Source: Limnanthes douglasii subsp. nivea
Taxonomy: Eukaryota > Streptophyta > Magnoliopsida > Brassicales > Limnanthaceae
Reading direction: 5' to 3'
NCBI GenBank assembly: GCA_036936605.1
Contig: JAUPFV010000001.1
Coordinates: forward strand, 318,582,250 to 318,646,249
Length of the DNA: 64,000 nt
A model generated the notes under the pieces. The model had not been told where the DNA came from, did not search any database, and saw only the letters and a list, made by a program, of their open reading frames with translations. Positions 23,904 through 36,415 of this stretch are shown here, one piece after another. Each line of letters begins with the position of its first letter. Position 1 is the first letter of the stretch. A program made the position numbers and the translations under genes.

Positions 23904-24616
23904 CAACTTTCACATTCATGACTACTGATTTAACTAGATGACTTATGAATAGTCGATCATATCTTAAAATTAACGACAGTGATATGCTTCGACCACCATG
24001 ATTTAAGTCTAGTATACTCCACATTCTATTATAATTCTCGTGTTAGATTTAGTAGCATGGTTCATGATTCAATCGTATAGCACATCGATTTTCCAATCCG
24101 ATTTGCAAAACGACTAGGCATTTGGGCAGTTCGGAAAAATAAATAGTTCTTCAAGTAATATATCAAATAGTATATTTGAGACATCTTCTAATGAAAATCA
24201 AACTGATAGTCCTCCACGTATTAACCATTGGACAATGCACAAAGATAAATATTATTAACTACACAAGTGAAATTTGTTTGGGATGAAGTCTCAACTACCA
24301 TGCTTGGATCTGTAGATCATGTTGCATAACATTTTTAGTAGTCTTTGCCAAAACCTTATCTGTTGTAGTCACTCAAAGACATTTTTTGATGAAAAATAAA
24401 CCGATATCCATCCATTTATTGATCATTGGACATTTTACGAAGATAAAGTATTGTTAACAACTCTAATAAAAATCGTTTGGGATGAATTCCCAACTACCAT
24501 GCCTCAAATCTGTTGATCCGTCGTTGCATCAATTTTTAGCAATCCTAGCCAAAATGCCTTATCTATTGTAGTCATTCATAGTGTTTTAGAACGATATTAA
24601 GTTGCTCATATAACTA

Positions 24617-24621
<5 letters not shown>
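23904..24621. other. Flanking DNA right of element M; no gene seen
   Basis: AT-rich sequence without a convincing open frame. It contains a degenerate direct duplication of about 197 bp (24195-24590) and ends in a TA microsatellite. Confidence 0.6.
24195..24590. repeat. Degenerate tandem duplication, period about 197 bp
   Basis: Unit 1 begins gaaaatcaaactgatag at about 24195 and unit 2 gaaaaataaaccgatatc at about 24391. Shared internal blocks include cattggacaat or cattggacatt, gtttgggatgaa, caactaccatgc and ccttatctgttgtagtcact or ccttatctattgtagtcatt. Confidence 0.75.

Positions 24622-24661
<40 letters not shown>
24622..24661. repeat. TA dinucleotide microsatellite
   Basis: An uninterrupted run of about 20 TA units, 65 bp left of the breakpoint that starts copy B. 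Confidence 0.95.
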
Positions 24662-24662
<1 letters not shown>

Positions 24663-24726
24663 TGATGAAAAAGAGAAGAACGTGATGGTCCATAAATGGG
24701 TTATTCCTGACGACATCGTTCTTCGC

Positions 24727-25581
24727 CTCAGCTTCCAAAACCACATTCTAGCAAGGCTATTCATTCGAAAGTGGTAGATACAGGAGGTACTTGTATAGTT
24801 GTATACACAGCGTCTATCAAGTTAGGGCTTGTTTGGTTTTCAACTTTTATAAGCTATAATAAAACGTATTTTCATGGAAAGAAGAAGAATTCGGTGATTA
24901 CAATATTTATGAAAAAAAGGTCAAAAGTTATATAAGCCTAGAAGCTGATATTTTAGAAACAGTTTCGGTTTTTTTTTCTATCTTATGAGCTTAAGAAGCT
25001 AGTTATTTAAACACAACCAAACAATTTTTTCGCTCATCAACCTCCTAACGTTAACGTTGATTTTTGATGAAAATCGTATATTTTTGGTCGCCTCTAATTT
25101 TACTTATATGACTAGCAGAAGCTTCTGAGGAAAGAAATGCACGTAGGACTGCACTTGAAGCATCTATTCTAAAGGTCTTATTCCAAATCGTAACTTTTGT
25201 CAATGAAAAAAGTGATCATGTTCCATCCATATCGGAGGGTGTAATTTATTTCCCCCATGAGATTACAATTCCAAGGTCAGCTTTCTTTTTTTTCCATTTG
25301 ACCGATTTATAGTCAGGGATAACTTATGCGTTTATAATTCATTATGCTGCGTATTAATATATCTAACACCAATTTCTAGTTATGTTTTGCTTAATCTAAC
25401 ATGGATTATTAATGGGTGGCTAATTCTAAAATTTGTGAAAATTTGTTCCACTTTGTAAAATTTGTGAAACTCACGGTGTATCTGCTGTCCACCCTTTTTA
25501 CTCAGTTCACCAGATTCTACATTTAGAATGGACATGATTAAGCGGATGCTGCAGTCAGGTCATCCAACTATGCTCAGTTAG
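24727..25581 (+). pseudogene. ATG101: ATG101, 5'-truncated copy B
   Basis: It starts in the middle of exon 5 (24727-24786, from the codons for QLPKPH onward). Exons 6 (25119-25275) and 7 (25506-25581) follow, with intact splice sites and the TAG stop. The sequence is identical to copies A and C. Exons 1-4 and half of exon 5 are missing: the sequence left of 24727 is unrelated. It has no promoter of its own and no full HORMA fold, so it is a pseudogene. Confidence 0.92.
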
Positions 25582-28307
25582 TATATCAGCTGATCCATTG
25601 CAGTCAATGACTCAATATATCACCTTGATCCATTGCAATTCTATCATCGAATTTGTAAAATAATTGGTTCCATACTTCATAAAGCTCGAGTATGGGACAC
25701 GTAGGATTTCAGCTTTTATAATGTTTGAAACAACTTCTTTATAATGTTTGAAACAACTTCCAGTGTAAATATATTTTAATTATGTTTATATGTGATTAAA
25801 GGTGTGTTTGGTTTATGTAATTTACAATGTTTTATGTTTCTCATTTTCGATTAACATCTAAACTGATGTTCGATTCAGAACTTGGGTTTACACAGTTTGA
25901 AGGCAAAGAACCCCTAACCCCCGGAGTTGAAAGTGCCATTCAAATTATATTTGTATCAAAAGATTTTGGCTGTTTCTTTTTTTTTTGCATTTATGGTCAC
26001 TAATGGTGATAAAGATGTGCAAAAAAAACCAACAATAGTGGTTATTGGTTTAAAAGAGCGACGGTTGTGATAAAAAATTAGATTAGTAGTTGTTTTGAAA
26101 CAATTGATCAACATAGTTTCGGTGACTATGATGAAAAATGTGTAAAAAAGACTCGATTTGAGCATAAAATTGAGGAATCGGCTGAAAATTACTCTAACAT
26201 GCTAAAATTATGATGGTGTAGAAGGATTAAAGTGAGAGTTGTAAAATTATGATGGTGTAGAAGGATTAAAGTGAGAGTTGCTGATAACCCTCCAGAAATT
26301 GGAGAAATTGAATAATAGATAACCATGGAGATTTGGTACTATAAGATTTTTAACCGTATCTTTAAAGATACATACAAATTTTAATTATTAATTATTTTTA
26401 ACTCTTTAAAAACTTCTTACATTTTAAATTTTAGTTCAAATGTTTTTTAAAGTTTATATTTTTTATTTTTTTAAAAATAACATAATAAAATTTGAGTTAT
26501 TTTTTAAAAAAGCATTTTTTCCAATCAAATTATATGCGATTACGTAATTGCAATACAATGGTTTTTTTCAACTAAATTAGACGTGATTTTACGAGTGAAA
26601 CATATTTTCTTACTCTAGACCAATATCACACCTCATTTACCTATATTTTCGCAAATGGAACACAATTTAAATTTTAATTTGGTTTTTTTTAAAAAAAAAA
26701 TCTCAACACAAAAATACACATATTGTCAACTCAAAATTCACATATTTTCATAAAGTTAGTTGTTTCAGGCCCAATTTTTTCAACATAAAAATGCACATAT
26801 TATCGCAAAATTAGATGTTTCGTATTCATTTTTTTCAACACAAAAATGCACATATTTTCGCAAATATAGTTTTTTCATACCTAATTAACACTCATTTTCA
26901 TAAAACAAGTTTGCATTTTGTTTTTTCACACAATCAGACTTATTTAGCAATTCCAATTTCTAAAACTATTTTCTTCTTATTTTTGCAACATATTTCACGT
27001 ATTTTCACAATCCAACTATTGCTTTTCCGTAACCAAATTACAAGTAATTCTGCACTTGGAACAAAATTGCTTTTTCATAACCAAATTATACGTAATTTTA
27101 CAATTGGAGCACATTTGTTTTTCAATACTAATTTTGTACCCCAGTTACACGTATTTTTGCACCTTAAACATAGTCTAATTTTGTTTTAAAAAAACATCTT
27201 TTATAGTTTTGTTCGTCTTAAAAAAACAAAACTAATAGTAAATTTGATATTGAGAGATATCATTTGAAAGACATAACATTTATAAAAAAAACAAGAGAGA
27301 AAAAATAGTTATGGTATTTTTCACACTACGAGGTGGTTATTTGTAAATATTCATTTATCACCATGAGGTTATCTGTACTTTATCAAACTTTGAGCATTTA
27401 TTGATAAATAAATTTGATTTGGGGTTTTTATTGGTAGATTTCCCAAAATGATATAATTATTATTTTCAATATTATTACATTTGTTACTAAAAAAATATTA
27501 TTATAAAATTTAAAATTATAATTAAAAATAAAAACAAAATTAATTTGGAGTCCTTTTTCCTCCTTATTGACCAAAGGCATCTCATATCACAATGAAAACA
27601 AATATATGATTAGTTGATAAAAAAATCATTTATAATGTTTTTATCAATTCGAATGGGATACAGTTATATTTATAATACAAATAATCTTTTAAAACGGGAT
27701 GAGTGACATGTGTTAAATAATACACGTGTTAATCGTTTATTAAATTTTTATATTTGATAATAACCAATTAATCAATTTATGTTTAGGGTATCGTAATCTT
27801 GTTGTAGACCATGTAGGCTAAATTTCTTTTATTAAGTCTTCTTCAAGGTATACCTCATCCTCATATGCATTTCGTATCGACATACTATCTTCAAAGACCT
27901 TGTCATTTACATTGTCATACATTCTCCAAGGTATACCTCGTATATTTTCTACATCTCATATCGTTATGTCATCTACAAAGTATACATCTTCCTTCCGCGT
28001 GGTTTTTTGATAACCTTTAGCTGCTCCACAAGTGACACTATAATATGTTACTATTATGATCCCTTACCTTTCGAATAAGGTATAAGTCGTCTAGCGAGAT
28101 ATGCTCTTATCGGGTTCCCCTTAGTTCTTGAATCATATATCATGTATTTGTTTAAGGATTCTCACCATAAATTTTGATGAGGTAAGGTTCATTATTTTTT
28201 TTAAAATTTGTATACTATAGATGTGAAATGATATCATCTTGAATTCACAGTGGTTCAATTCAAATTACCACGTTTTGACGTGACACCTTACATGCATATT
28301 TTCTAAC
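25582..28307. other. AT-rich DNA downstream of ATG101, copy B; no gene seen
   Basis: This equals 903-3628 with the same repeats (39-bp duplication at 26203-26280, degenerate minisatellite at about 26519-27179). The first differences from copy A appear at 28038. Confidence 0.7.
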
Positions 28308-29028
28308 TGATAACCTAAACCGACGTTAAAAATAAACAATATGTTGATATGAAGAAAGTAATGATAAACAATATGAAGAGAATAGATAATCGGAAGGAAT
28401 AACAGTGGAAAAATAATTAACTTGACATATTTTTTATTTCAAAATTTGGATCATTGACAATTTTTCTTATCTCTCTATTTATATCTCTCCTATACTTTTA
28501 CATTTATATTTATCGAGTAACCGTTATCGATTCACTATATTAATCGTGCCTTTAATATCGATCACATTACTAATAAATGCAGGAGTATGTTCCTGAATAA
28601 CGCACGTATCGATACACGTCTCACTTTGTGGTGACAGATAGCTTGGAATTAAAGTGTTTGGTATGTGCTTTCATCGAATAAAATACTATCCAATTGGGCT
28701 TCAAATTTAAATTCTTGGTTTGCACCTCTATCACATAAAATGCTATAAACCCGTGTTTTGAGTTTAGGTACTCGGTTAATGCTTCCTTTGGGTAAAATGA
28801 TACTCTCGTTTCATGGACTCATGTTCACTTTTGTTATTCTATGTTGGTCGTCTCGTCAATATCTCGATGCTTGTCTCTCAGAAATGGTTGCATCTTCTTA
28901 TAATTGATCATCGGATAATAGTACCGTATCGTATTATATGCAAACTACTTTTAATCTTATTAGCTTCCATTGCATATTACCTCATCATTATAAGGAATAT
29001 ACCCTGCCTGTGGGGTATAACCTTATCA
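28308..29028 (-). repeat. 3' LTR of element M, copy B
   Basis: Counterpart of 3629-4349 with the same ends (TGATAACC ... CCTTATCA) and the PPT complement directly to its right. Confidence 0.8.
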
Positions 29029-29884
29029 AGACTCCCCCATTGTCTTTTAAGTAATAAATTTTGATTTTTTAAAACTAATTACTTGAATAACTATCGAAGT
29101 AATTTGGACGCGGTAAATAGTGAATATGAAACATTATCGTATAAGAATATGTGATAATAATTTTATATTATTCAATGCACCATTAGCGTGCATTGTGCTA
29201 CAAGTAGGTTATGCTGTTACACGTGGAGGCGATATTGTTATTAATATATCTCTTTCTTTTGAAACGTTTTGCATATGTGATTGTGTGTCAATATCGGGTT
29301 ATTTCGCTTTCTTAATAGTTTCGTAATATAATAAGGAGAATTATGTGGGTCGTAGAGGAAAGATGAATATGATGGCTCATATCGGTTGGGAGCAATGTGC
29401 CTATAAAAGGATGCAACTTCCTATTTTTGATGTTTTCCTACAAGTAGCTATTGTAAGATTCAAAAAATATATCTACAACTTTATCACTCAGGCTTTGAAC
29501 TCGTTGCTATCATATTAACCGGACTACCTCCTCGTTGTTCATAAACAAGTACGTAACTTATCAAATATTCTTACTGATACTTGCAGAGTTAGTTGTTGGT
29601 TTGAATGGTTAGTTGATTGAAGCGACGAGGTTGCGAATTGAACTAATAAGGATTCAACTTTAACTCTGCTAACTCTAGTGATATCGTGGAAATGACATTT
29701 AGGATGATGTGCCCAGAATCCCTTTCTATAGCTAACTTCCTGAAAATCTAGAGAATCAATTTTAAACGAATTGTTGATAATCTCTCTTATTTTAACCCAG
29801 AAGTTTCTCCTAAAATAGATTTATAAAAAAAGTAAAATTTGCAACACTGCCCTTCCGTTGATAAACGTGGTGAAAGGGAGATAA

Positions 29885-32367
29885 TTGTTAAACCAGGTTT
29901 TTGGTAAGTTGACCACTAGTTACAGTCAAATGTTAGAGGAAAAACATAAACTTTTTAGGCTCAAATATGGCATCCTTGACTCGGTCGTAACTACGTGCCA
30001 GATATGGGAGAGTTTCCCCACCAGGTTAGGGAAAATGAGACCTATTTTTATACAACTGTATTGGATTGGGGGTTGCGGGCACCCCATTCACCCTCTTATT
30101 AAAGGTTTATGTAATTACATTCACATTTTGTCCTACCCAGTGGATAATGAATAGTTGGCGCATGATGCTTAATGTGGCGTTGCGTTCAAGGGTGTTAAAT
30201 ATATTTATTAGTTTAATATACTTCTTAGCCAACGTTGAGGTTAAAAAAAGGGTAAGAACTCCTTCGATTACATATATGCATGAGGTGGAATTAAGATGGT
30301 GACTCTATCCTCATCTCACCATAATGAGATTTTTTTTTGTTTATGTCTCGGGGAAGTGAGAGTATCCAGTTGTTGGAGAGTATGGGTAACTTGAGAGATG
30401 GATGGAAACACGTAAGATATGATTTAACATATTCTTATTTGGGGCTTGTTGTCATACGTTTACTCATACAAACCATTTATAAATTTTAGATTTGGATGCA
30501 GATTCATGTCATTACCAACAAATGTAGAAGAAGGTTTACGATAGGGTGATATTAATCCACTATCAACGCTATCCACTACTGCATATTCAACGTGGTTCAT
30601 GGATTTTTACTCGCTCTTTACCCAAATAAATTTTCTAGTTGGCGGACTTAAGGCCTATACCAGATTTGAAAATGGGTGAAGAGAAGGAGGTCAGATTGAC
30701 TGTGACTGTGGAGGTAGCTAGCTCAGAATATATTAAGTGTCTGTTGATGAAACACATGTAAAATTATGAAAAAACAAAGATGAGGTTGAATATCCCCAAG
30801 AAGAGAGAGGGTAGGAAACCGTGGAGGGAACTTCGGGCAAAAGGGCTAAAAGGAAGCGAGTTGGCCATAATATCGATGCATAAAATAATTGGGGAAATGA
30901 GGTCCAGGAAAAGAAGAAAAAGAAAAAGAATTTGTGTGAAGCTGAGTCGGTTGGCAATAATGACTTATTTGGAAATCTCGAAGTTAGCTGAGATGAGCAA
31001 AAAAAATAAAGATACATGCGTGGTTGATCCTTTGCTACCTAGAAAAGATCAAGTGGCTTGTCAAGGTGGGCCTTCACATCTGGTTTTCATTGGAAGGTCG
31101 TATGTTGATGAAAAATGGAGGGGAGGGGGCGTGTCTGGTAGGATAAGTTTGGTTGACGAGGCTGCCACGGTAGAAGAAACTGATCCATCAGGAAGTGGAA
31201 CGTTTTCTCTACCACCAAATGGAGAACAAAAAAATTTATATTCTAGAAACAGAAGGGATAAAATTGATCATTCAGTCGATATTGTTTTTTTGGATGAGAA
31301 TTATGGTACAACACGGAATGTGCCCGATGTGGTTCCCTCAATGATTCAACAACCATCACTGGTAAATTACATTGATGAGACTTCAGTTGTTGAGCTTCCC
31401 ACACCTTATATGCTATTGCATCGACAACTTTGGTATTGCCCTCAATTCTTGTACTGTGACAAGATAGTAATGGCAGAGATTATTCAAAAGAGGGAGAATT
31501 AGGAATATAAGTATATACAATTTTTATTAAGTTTTTGTAACATTTTGTTGTAGTGTAAGACTAATTATTCTGGAGATCATTATGTTGTAGAGCCATAAAA
31601 ACCCTATGGTGCTAGCATACCGGCGGATGACTCCAACTGATATTAAAACAAAGGAGGAGTTCAAACCCGAGCAGATGGATTTTGGTTTGGTCAAAGGTTT
31701 GAATCCTCAATTGGTGAGGTATAAACGCGCATATGCATCCTCACGACTTTAGTGTGGGAACTTAATCATAGAGAAGACAAAATTGGATGATGTGCTAGCA
31801 ACAGCCAATGCTGAGAGGGATGCACTACAGACTGAAATAGGTAGTTTATTGCACTTAAGGATACCCTAATTGAGCATTGTTCGGTGCGAACAAAGCAAAA
31901 TAATGAGCTAATTGTTCAAAATACAGTGTTGTTGATTCAAAAGGTCGTTGAAGTGGAGAAGGTGGAGATGTTATCCACCAAGATGTGTGATGTGATGAAT
32001 GGGAATACGAAGCTGAAAGTTGAGGTACGCGGACTCTGAACGGATATGGAAAAAATGAATATAGAGGTAGTTAAGAATAATAAGGAAAAGAGGGATAAAA
32101 TTAGACCATTACACATAATATGTATCTGAGGTGCGATAAAATACTACGATTCAAGTTTTAAAATAGAATCCAAATATAAACTTGGGTGATCTTAATTTTT
32201 TTATGCCTAAGGATGAGCGTCCCGACGCTTCTAGCAATGAGAAAGAAGAAGAATACAAAGATAAGGATTACGGTGGTGGAGAAGATGAAGCCATTGCAAC
32301 CGAGATGAGAGAACTATTGAAGTTCAAAGAGATATACCGCCCGTTAGGTCAAGATAAAGAGGTTTGA
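29885..32367 (+). pseudogene. Antisense extra ORF of element M, copy B (less broken)
   Basis: This copy keeps two frames that are lost in A. One is at 30066-30302, with FCPTQWIMNSWRMMLNVALRSR-type central-domain residues (the counterpart in T is LCPSQLSPNGWYTLMSCIMASR). The other is a 240-codon linker frame, 30780-31502, that starts MRLNIPKKREGRKPWREL and is rich in Lys/Arg, then Ser/Thr/acidic. The coiled coil (about 31775-32110) and acidic tail (32182-32367) follow. Frameshifts remain between the parts, so no full protein is made. Confidence 0.6.
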
Positions 32368-32618
32368 GTTGAAGGTGTACCACCTCGTATGGAGTGAAAA
32401 AATTATGTTGCTACTGTGAAGGGTTTGCTTATCCAAGGCGCTTGTTTTTGTTTATAGGAAGAAATGTATATGTACCTAAACCATTGTTATTTTGTTGAAG
32501 GCTCAGTTTTATACTTATTATTATTGAGTTGAACTCATTGTATATTCATCTCTCTATTTTATGTGAATCGTTGAGATATATAGTGATGTTGCCACTGGAG
32601 GGTGGGGGAGGTTTGGTA

Positions 32619-32952
32619 TACGTGATAGACTAATTAGTTTGGCTATGGCCCCTTGCGTGACCTCATGGGCTTAATTTGTAGACTAGTTCGCAGCGTTGAA
32701 TTTTAGGCTTATAAGCTTGGTTATTTAACTAGTTTGCTAGTTTGACGTGTATCATCAAGCCTTAATGCAGTCTTTTGTGTAGCATTTGAAGCTTGTCTGA
32801 ATGGCCATCACGTTTATTGTTCTTTACCTGTTACCCCTTCCTCATAGTCGTTGGAGAATTAATGTTCCTTCTTTTTTACATTATGATTTGTAGAAGGCGT
32901 AGTCGATAGTCGAAACACAGAGATCCATATTGATTGAACATGAAGGATAGTA
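32619..32952. other. 334-bp segment present in B and C, absent in A
   Basis: Spacer between the antisense ORF and the integrase of M. I see no gene in it. It is bordered by gta on both sides, as expected if A lost it by a microhomology deletion. The C counterpart is 57948-58281. Confidence 0.75.
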
Positions 32953-33060
32953 ATATATTTTTAGGCAGGAAATGAAGTTTCATAAATGAAATGACTTACA
33001 TTGTGCCTCATAAAAAAACCTCCATGCGCCACTATGAGGGAAATAGAAAGCACAATCATC

Positions 33061-35325
33061 TTACAAGGATTGATGATATAATTTCAAGTGGTTGAAGTTT
33101 CTTGGGTATGTCAATTGGTTGAGGTTCCTTGGGTATTTCAAGAGGTCGAACCGGTCTGTCATCAAACATTTATAATATTCTTCCCGAACTCGAGTTTGGT
33201 TGTGGTGTTCTTTGATGAGGTCAATGGTGACTCGTCGCTCGACAATATTCTCCTCTTCCGTGTAATGTTCAGTTCGATGACTTGTGATGATTATTTCAGC
33301 GGGGACAATAACCTCCCTACCATACACTATGAAGAAAGGAGTTTCACTAGTTTTTGAACTGGGTGTCGTTTGGTATGCCCAAAGTACCTCAGCAAGCTTA
33401 TCAGGTCATTTTCCCTTATCAACCTCAACTTTTTTCTTTATCCCATCGAGGATGGTTCTGTTTGTCACTTTTATTTGCTTGTTTGCTTGAGGGTAGTAAG
33501 AATTTGGGAAGTGTTGTTCTATCTCATACTTTCGATAAAAGGTTTTCATAATCTTGCCTTGAAAATGTGGCACATTATCTGCCTTTAAGATGCGTGAGAT
33601 CCCAAACCGGGAAAGGATTTGGCTTTGTAAAAATTCATAGATTTTTTGAGCCCTTGTTCTATATAGTTCCTTTGCATCAATCCACTTCCTGAGATAGTTA
33701 ACAACTACCACCAAATATTACCTCTTGCATATGGCCATGGGAAAAGAGAAGACGAGGTCAATTCCTCATTTATCAAAATGACAAGGCATGGGGGTGATAC
33801 TCGCTAGGTATCATGGCAGGTAACTTGTGTTGGTGCATTGTTGACATGCATAGATACCTTGTAAAATAGCCTCAGTATCGACTGCTAACTTGGGCCAGTA
33901 GAAACCTGGAAGGAGAAAATGACATATTAAGATACGGTGTCTATAGTGTTCCCCGACGATCCGCTCATACAGGTCTTTGAGGACTAAGAGGGCTTCATCT
34001 CTGCTAAAAAATATAGCATGGGTCGCGTAACACTTTTATCTGTAAAGGACATTGTCTAGTATAACATAGTTGGTCGCTCATTTTGAGGTGCTCGGGCCTC
34101 AGATTTGCTATCAGAGAGGACTTGGTCTCGTATGTATGATAAATACTCTTGTCGCTAGTCATCGGTGATATTTGTAGCTATAACCTCAGTCAGTATGATG
34201 TTAGCGTCTACCGTTGGTCGTCTTGTAAGATTACGCTCGGGTGCTCAATAGTGATTCTTTCATTCGCTAAGAAATCTGTAGCTGAATTATCAAGGTGAGG
34301 ATTTAACACAACCAAATTTATGTTCCATTCTAAATACGCCCTCATAGACTCTTCTTTTTCCTTGAACAAGTCTTTTGCTCGACTTATCACTAGTTAGGAA
34401 TTTAATTGTACTCATATAATAGTTGCTTCACATATAAGGTCCAACCTCATACCTCCTAACACAACCCCGTACTCAGCCACATTGTTAATGAAGCTGAAAC
34501 CAAATTTACTCAAATGCATGATTTCCTCCACGAACGGTGTTTTTAGAACGGTATCCGCACCCCTTCCAGTTAGGGTTGAGGCTCCATCAGTTTTGACCGT
34601 CCATTTTACATGGGACTTTTCCTCATCATGTTAAGTTTCTTTCTCGTTGAGTTCGTCTCTTCCGAATTTGTAAATAAAATTGGTGATGACTTGACCCGTG
34701 ATCATCGCGCAGGGCTCGTACATAATATAATATTCCCCTAACTACATTGCTCATCTCGTGAGTCTTCTTAAGATGTTTAACTTTTGTAATGAAGTTTTAA
34801 AAGGGAAAGATGTTCATATAATAATTACATAACTATGAAAATAAGGCATCATTTTGCAGGCGACCATACCAGTCTTAAAACTAACTTTTCTAGATTCAAA
34901 ATCTTGTTTCAGCATCAATGAGGCTCTTTTTAGCATAGTAGATGGGTCTTTGGAACCCTTCAAGTTCAAGTTCTCTAAATAGGACACCATTGACTGCAAA
35001 ACTGGAAACCAACAAGTAAAAATAAAATGGATCACCTCGTATTAGGACGGATACGATTTTAGAGGAAACCATATATTCTTTTAATACACGAAATATATCA
35101 GGGTACTCTTTGGTCTAGTGGAATTTCCTAACCGGCTTTCAAGAAGGGGTGGTTATTAAACGAGGAAGTGGAGATTAACCGAGACAGTGCTGCGAGCCAA
35201 CGCGTCAGCTGTTGTACTTCCTTGATGTTTTTTTATGACTCCATGGATAGTAACGTTGTGACTCCTTGAGGTCTGGTTCGATAACATTTTATTGACAATG
35301 TAACCCAGGAATTTGTCACTACGCA
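33061..35325 (-). pseudogene. Element M pol, copy B: integrase, RNase H, RT end
   Basis: Same motifs as copy A. Integrase C-terminal part is at 33061-33327, integrase core at 33406-33714 with the same E-to-K change (QIKVTNR), RNase H at about 34208-34635 and the RT end at 35156-35325 (SDKFLGYIVNK). A B-specific G-to-A change near 34396 makes a stop (minus strand) in the RNase H region. Confidence 0.83.
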
Positions 35326-35788
35326 TGGTGAGGATAAAAGTAGCCTGAGGGTAGGCTAGTAATTTTGAGTGGAGTTTTAAGGCGGCGTAAGGGTGTTTCA
35401 CGGTGGTGTGGTGGTGTTTAAAGGTGTTTTAAGATATTTCAGGGTGTTTCAAAGTGTTTCAAGGGTGGAGAGAGAATTAAGCAGCCTGGCAGCAGTTAAT
35501 TTTTCTTACCCATAGTTAATGCTGGTGGTTGGGTATTTATAGTGTGAAATTTGGGCCCTTATGGGCTTTCGGGTCAAGTTTAATGGACCCGGGTCATGTT
35601 TAAAGACCCATGAATTTTAAGCAGATGTACAGGTAGCTTAGTCAGATAGTGATTAGGTTTTTTAGTACTTTAGTCATAGTTTGAACTGCCTTATGTTTGC
35701 AGTGTTCAAAGTCATCTGTTCGGTTCAACCAGTGCTGTTCGAACTGAAGTCATGGAGTCTGTCCGAATTTACGGGGTGATTTTACTTT
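35326..35788 (-). repeat. Partial LTR of element T, copy B
   Basis: It begins TGGTGAGGATAAAAGTAGCC and is identical to 60655-61117. It breaks off before the inner LTR end (actcatca, 61151-61158 in copy C). It sits at the same site in M pol in B and C, so T inserted before B and C separated. Confidence 0.82.
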
Positions 35789-35968
35789 CGTGCCTTTGGA
35801 AGAGGAAGAGCCACGATCTGACTCAGAAACAGAGGTGTTTGATCTATCAACAGGCAAGGTGGGCAACCCTGCTGCGATCCGTCTATCTCTTTCGACTTTT
35901 TGAGCTTTCTCTAACTCAGAAAGGTTGAGCCACCCGCCTTTGACAAGAGCGTTCCTCGTTGTAAACAT
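35789..35968 (-). pseudogene. 5' end of a T-type antisense ORF (fragment)
   Basis: Read on the minus strand from ATG 35968, the product starts MFTTRNALVK, GGWLNLSELEKAQKVE and SESDRGSSSSKGTK. It closely matches the start of the intact T gene at 61589 (MFTARTALIK, GGWLNLSELEKAQRVE). It is cut at 35789 by the junction with the oppositely oriented T LTR. The rest of the gene is missing. A short open tail (to 35750) reads through into that LTR by chance. Confidence 0.8.
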
Positions 35969-36067
35969 AAACTATCAAGCAAAGTTTTGGCTTTAGAGAG
36001 AGAAAGCTTTGAGAGATTTTGCAGAGTAAATTTGAAGGAGATGGTAAAACTATAGAAAGTAAGTTTG

Positions 36068-36246
36068 TATTTATAGTAAATCTGAAAAAGGAAGTTGATT
36101 CCTAGGAGAATTCGAAAAGTTTGGCAATGATTAAAAGACGGTGCTGATGTCACCACCTTTAATTAAGAGGTTGCTTTTCGAAGAAGGTGGGTTCGAAATT
36201 CAAGGTGAAAAAACGGCTGAAGCAACCAATCAGAGAGTGACACGTG
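36068..36246 (-). promoter_or_regulatory. G-box and TATA box ahead of the T-type antisense ORF fragment
   Basis: On the minus strand ggacacgtgtcac (CACGTG at 36241-36246) lies about 164 bp before ctataaata (36068-36076), which is 100 bp before the ATG. The region matches 61317-61493, including the block cttcagccgttttttca. Confidence 0.6.
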
Positions 36247-36399
36247 TCCCACGAACTCTGGCAAAAACCGTTTTGAATTCGTAAAGCTTTATATGTCCGG
36301 ATAAACTTATAGCCCGAATTGATAGACCTGTCCGGATAAAAATTACCCCTGATGTCGGACTGTTTTTCAGGTCTTAAACAAAAGTATTTGCACAAACAC

Positions 36400-36415
36400 C
36401 TAAAAAAGGGGCTCC
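36400..36415 (+). other. Polypurine tract of the second T-type element
   Basis: ctaaaaaaggggctcc directly precedes the LTR start TGATGAGTCCGG. It is the same tract as the complement at 61159-61174. Confidence 0.75.

Larger units (their letters stand above)
28308..35325 (-). mobile_element. Element M, copy B (3' part, truncated by T)
   Basis: It holds the 3' LTR (28308-29028), antisense ORF, integrase, RNase H and the 3' end of the RT. Where copy A continues into the RT, protease and P insertion, copy B switches at 35326 to the LTR of element T, directly after the sequence acgca. Confidence 0.85.
24727..35788 (+). repeat. Copy B of the large direct repeat
   Basis: This 11,062-bp segment is nearly identical to 50056-61117. 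I count about six differences, all in the right half, for example near 31838, 33963 and 34396. Its left end cuts into ATG101 exon 5 and its right end cuts into the LTR of element T. Neither border continues into what flanks copy C. Confidence 0.93.
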
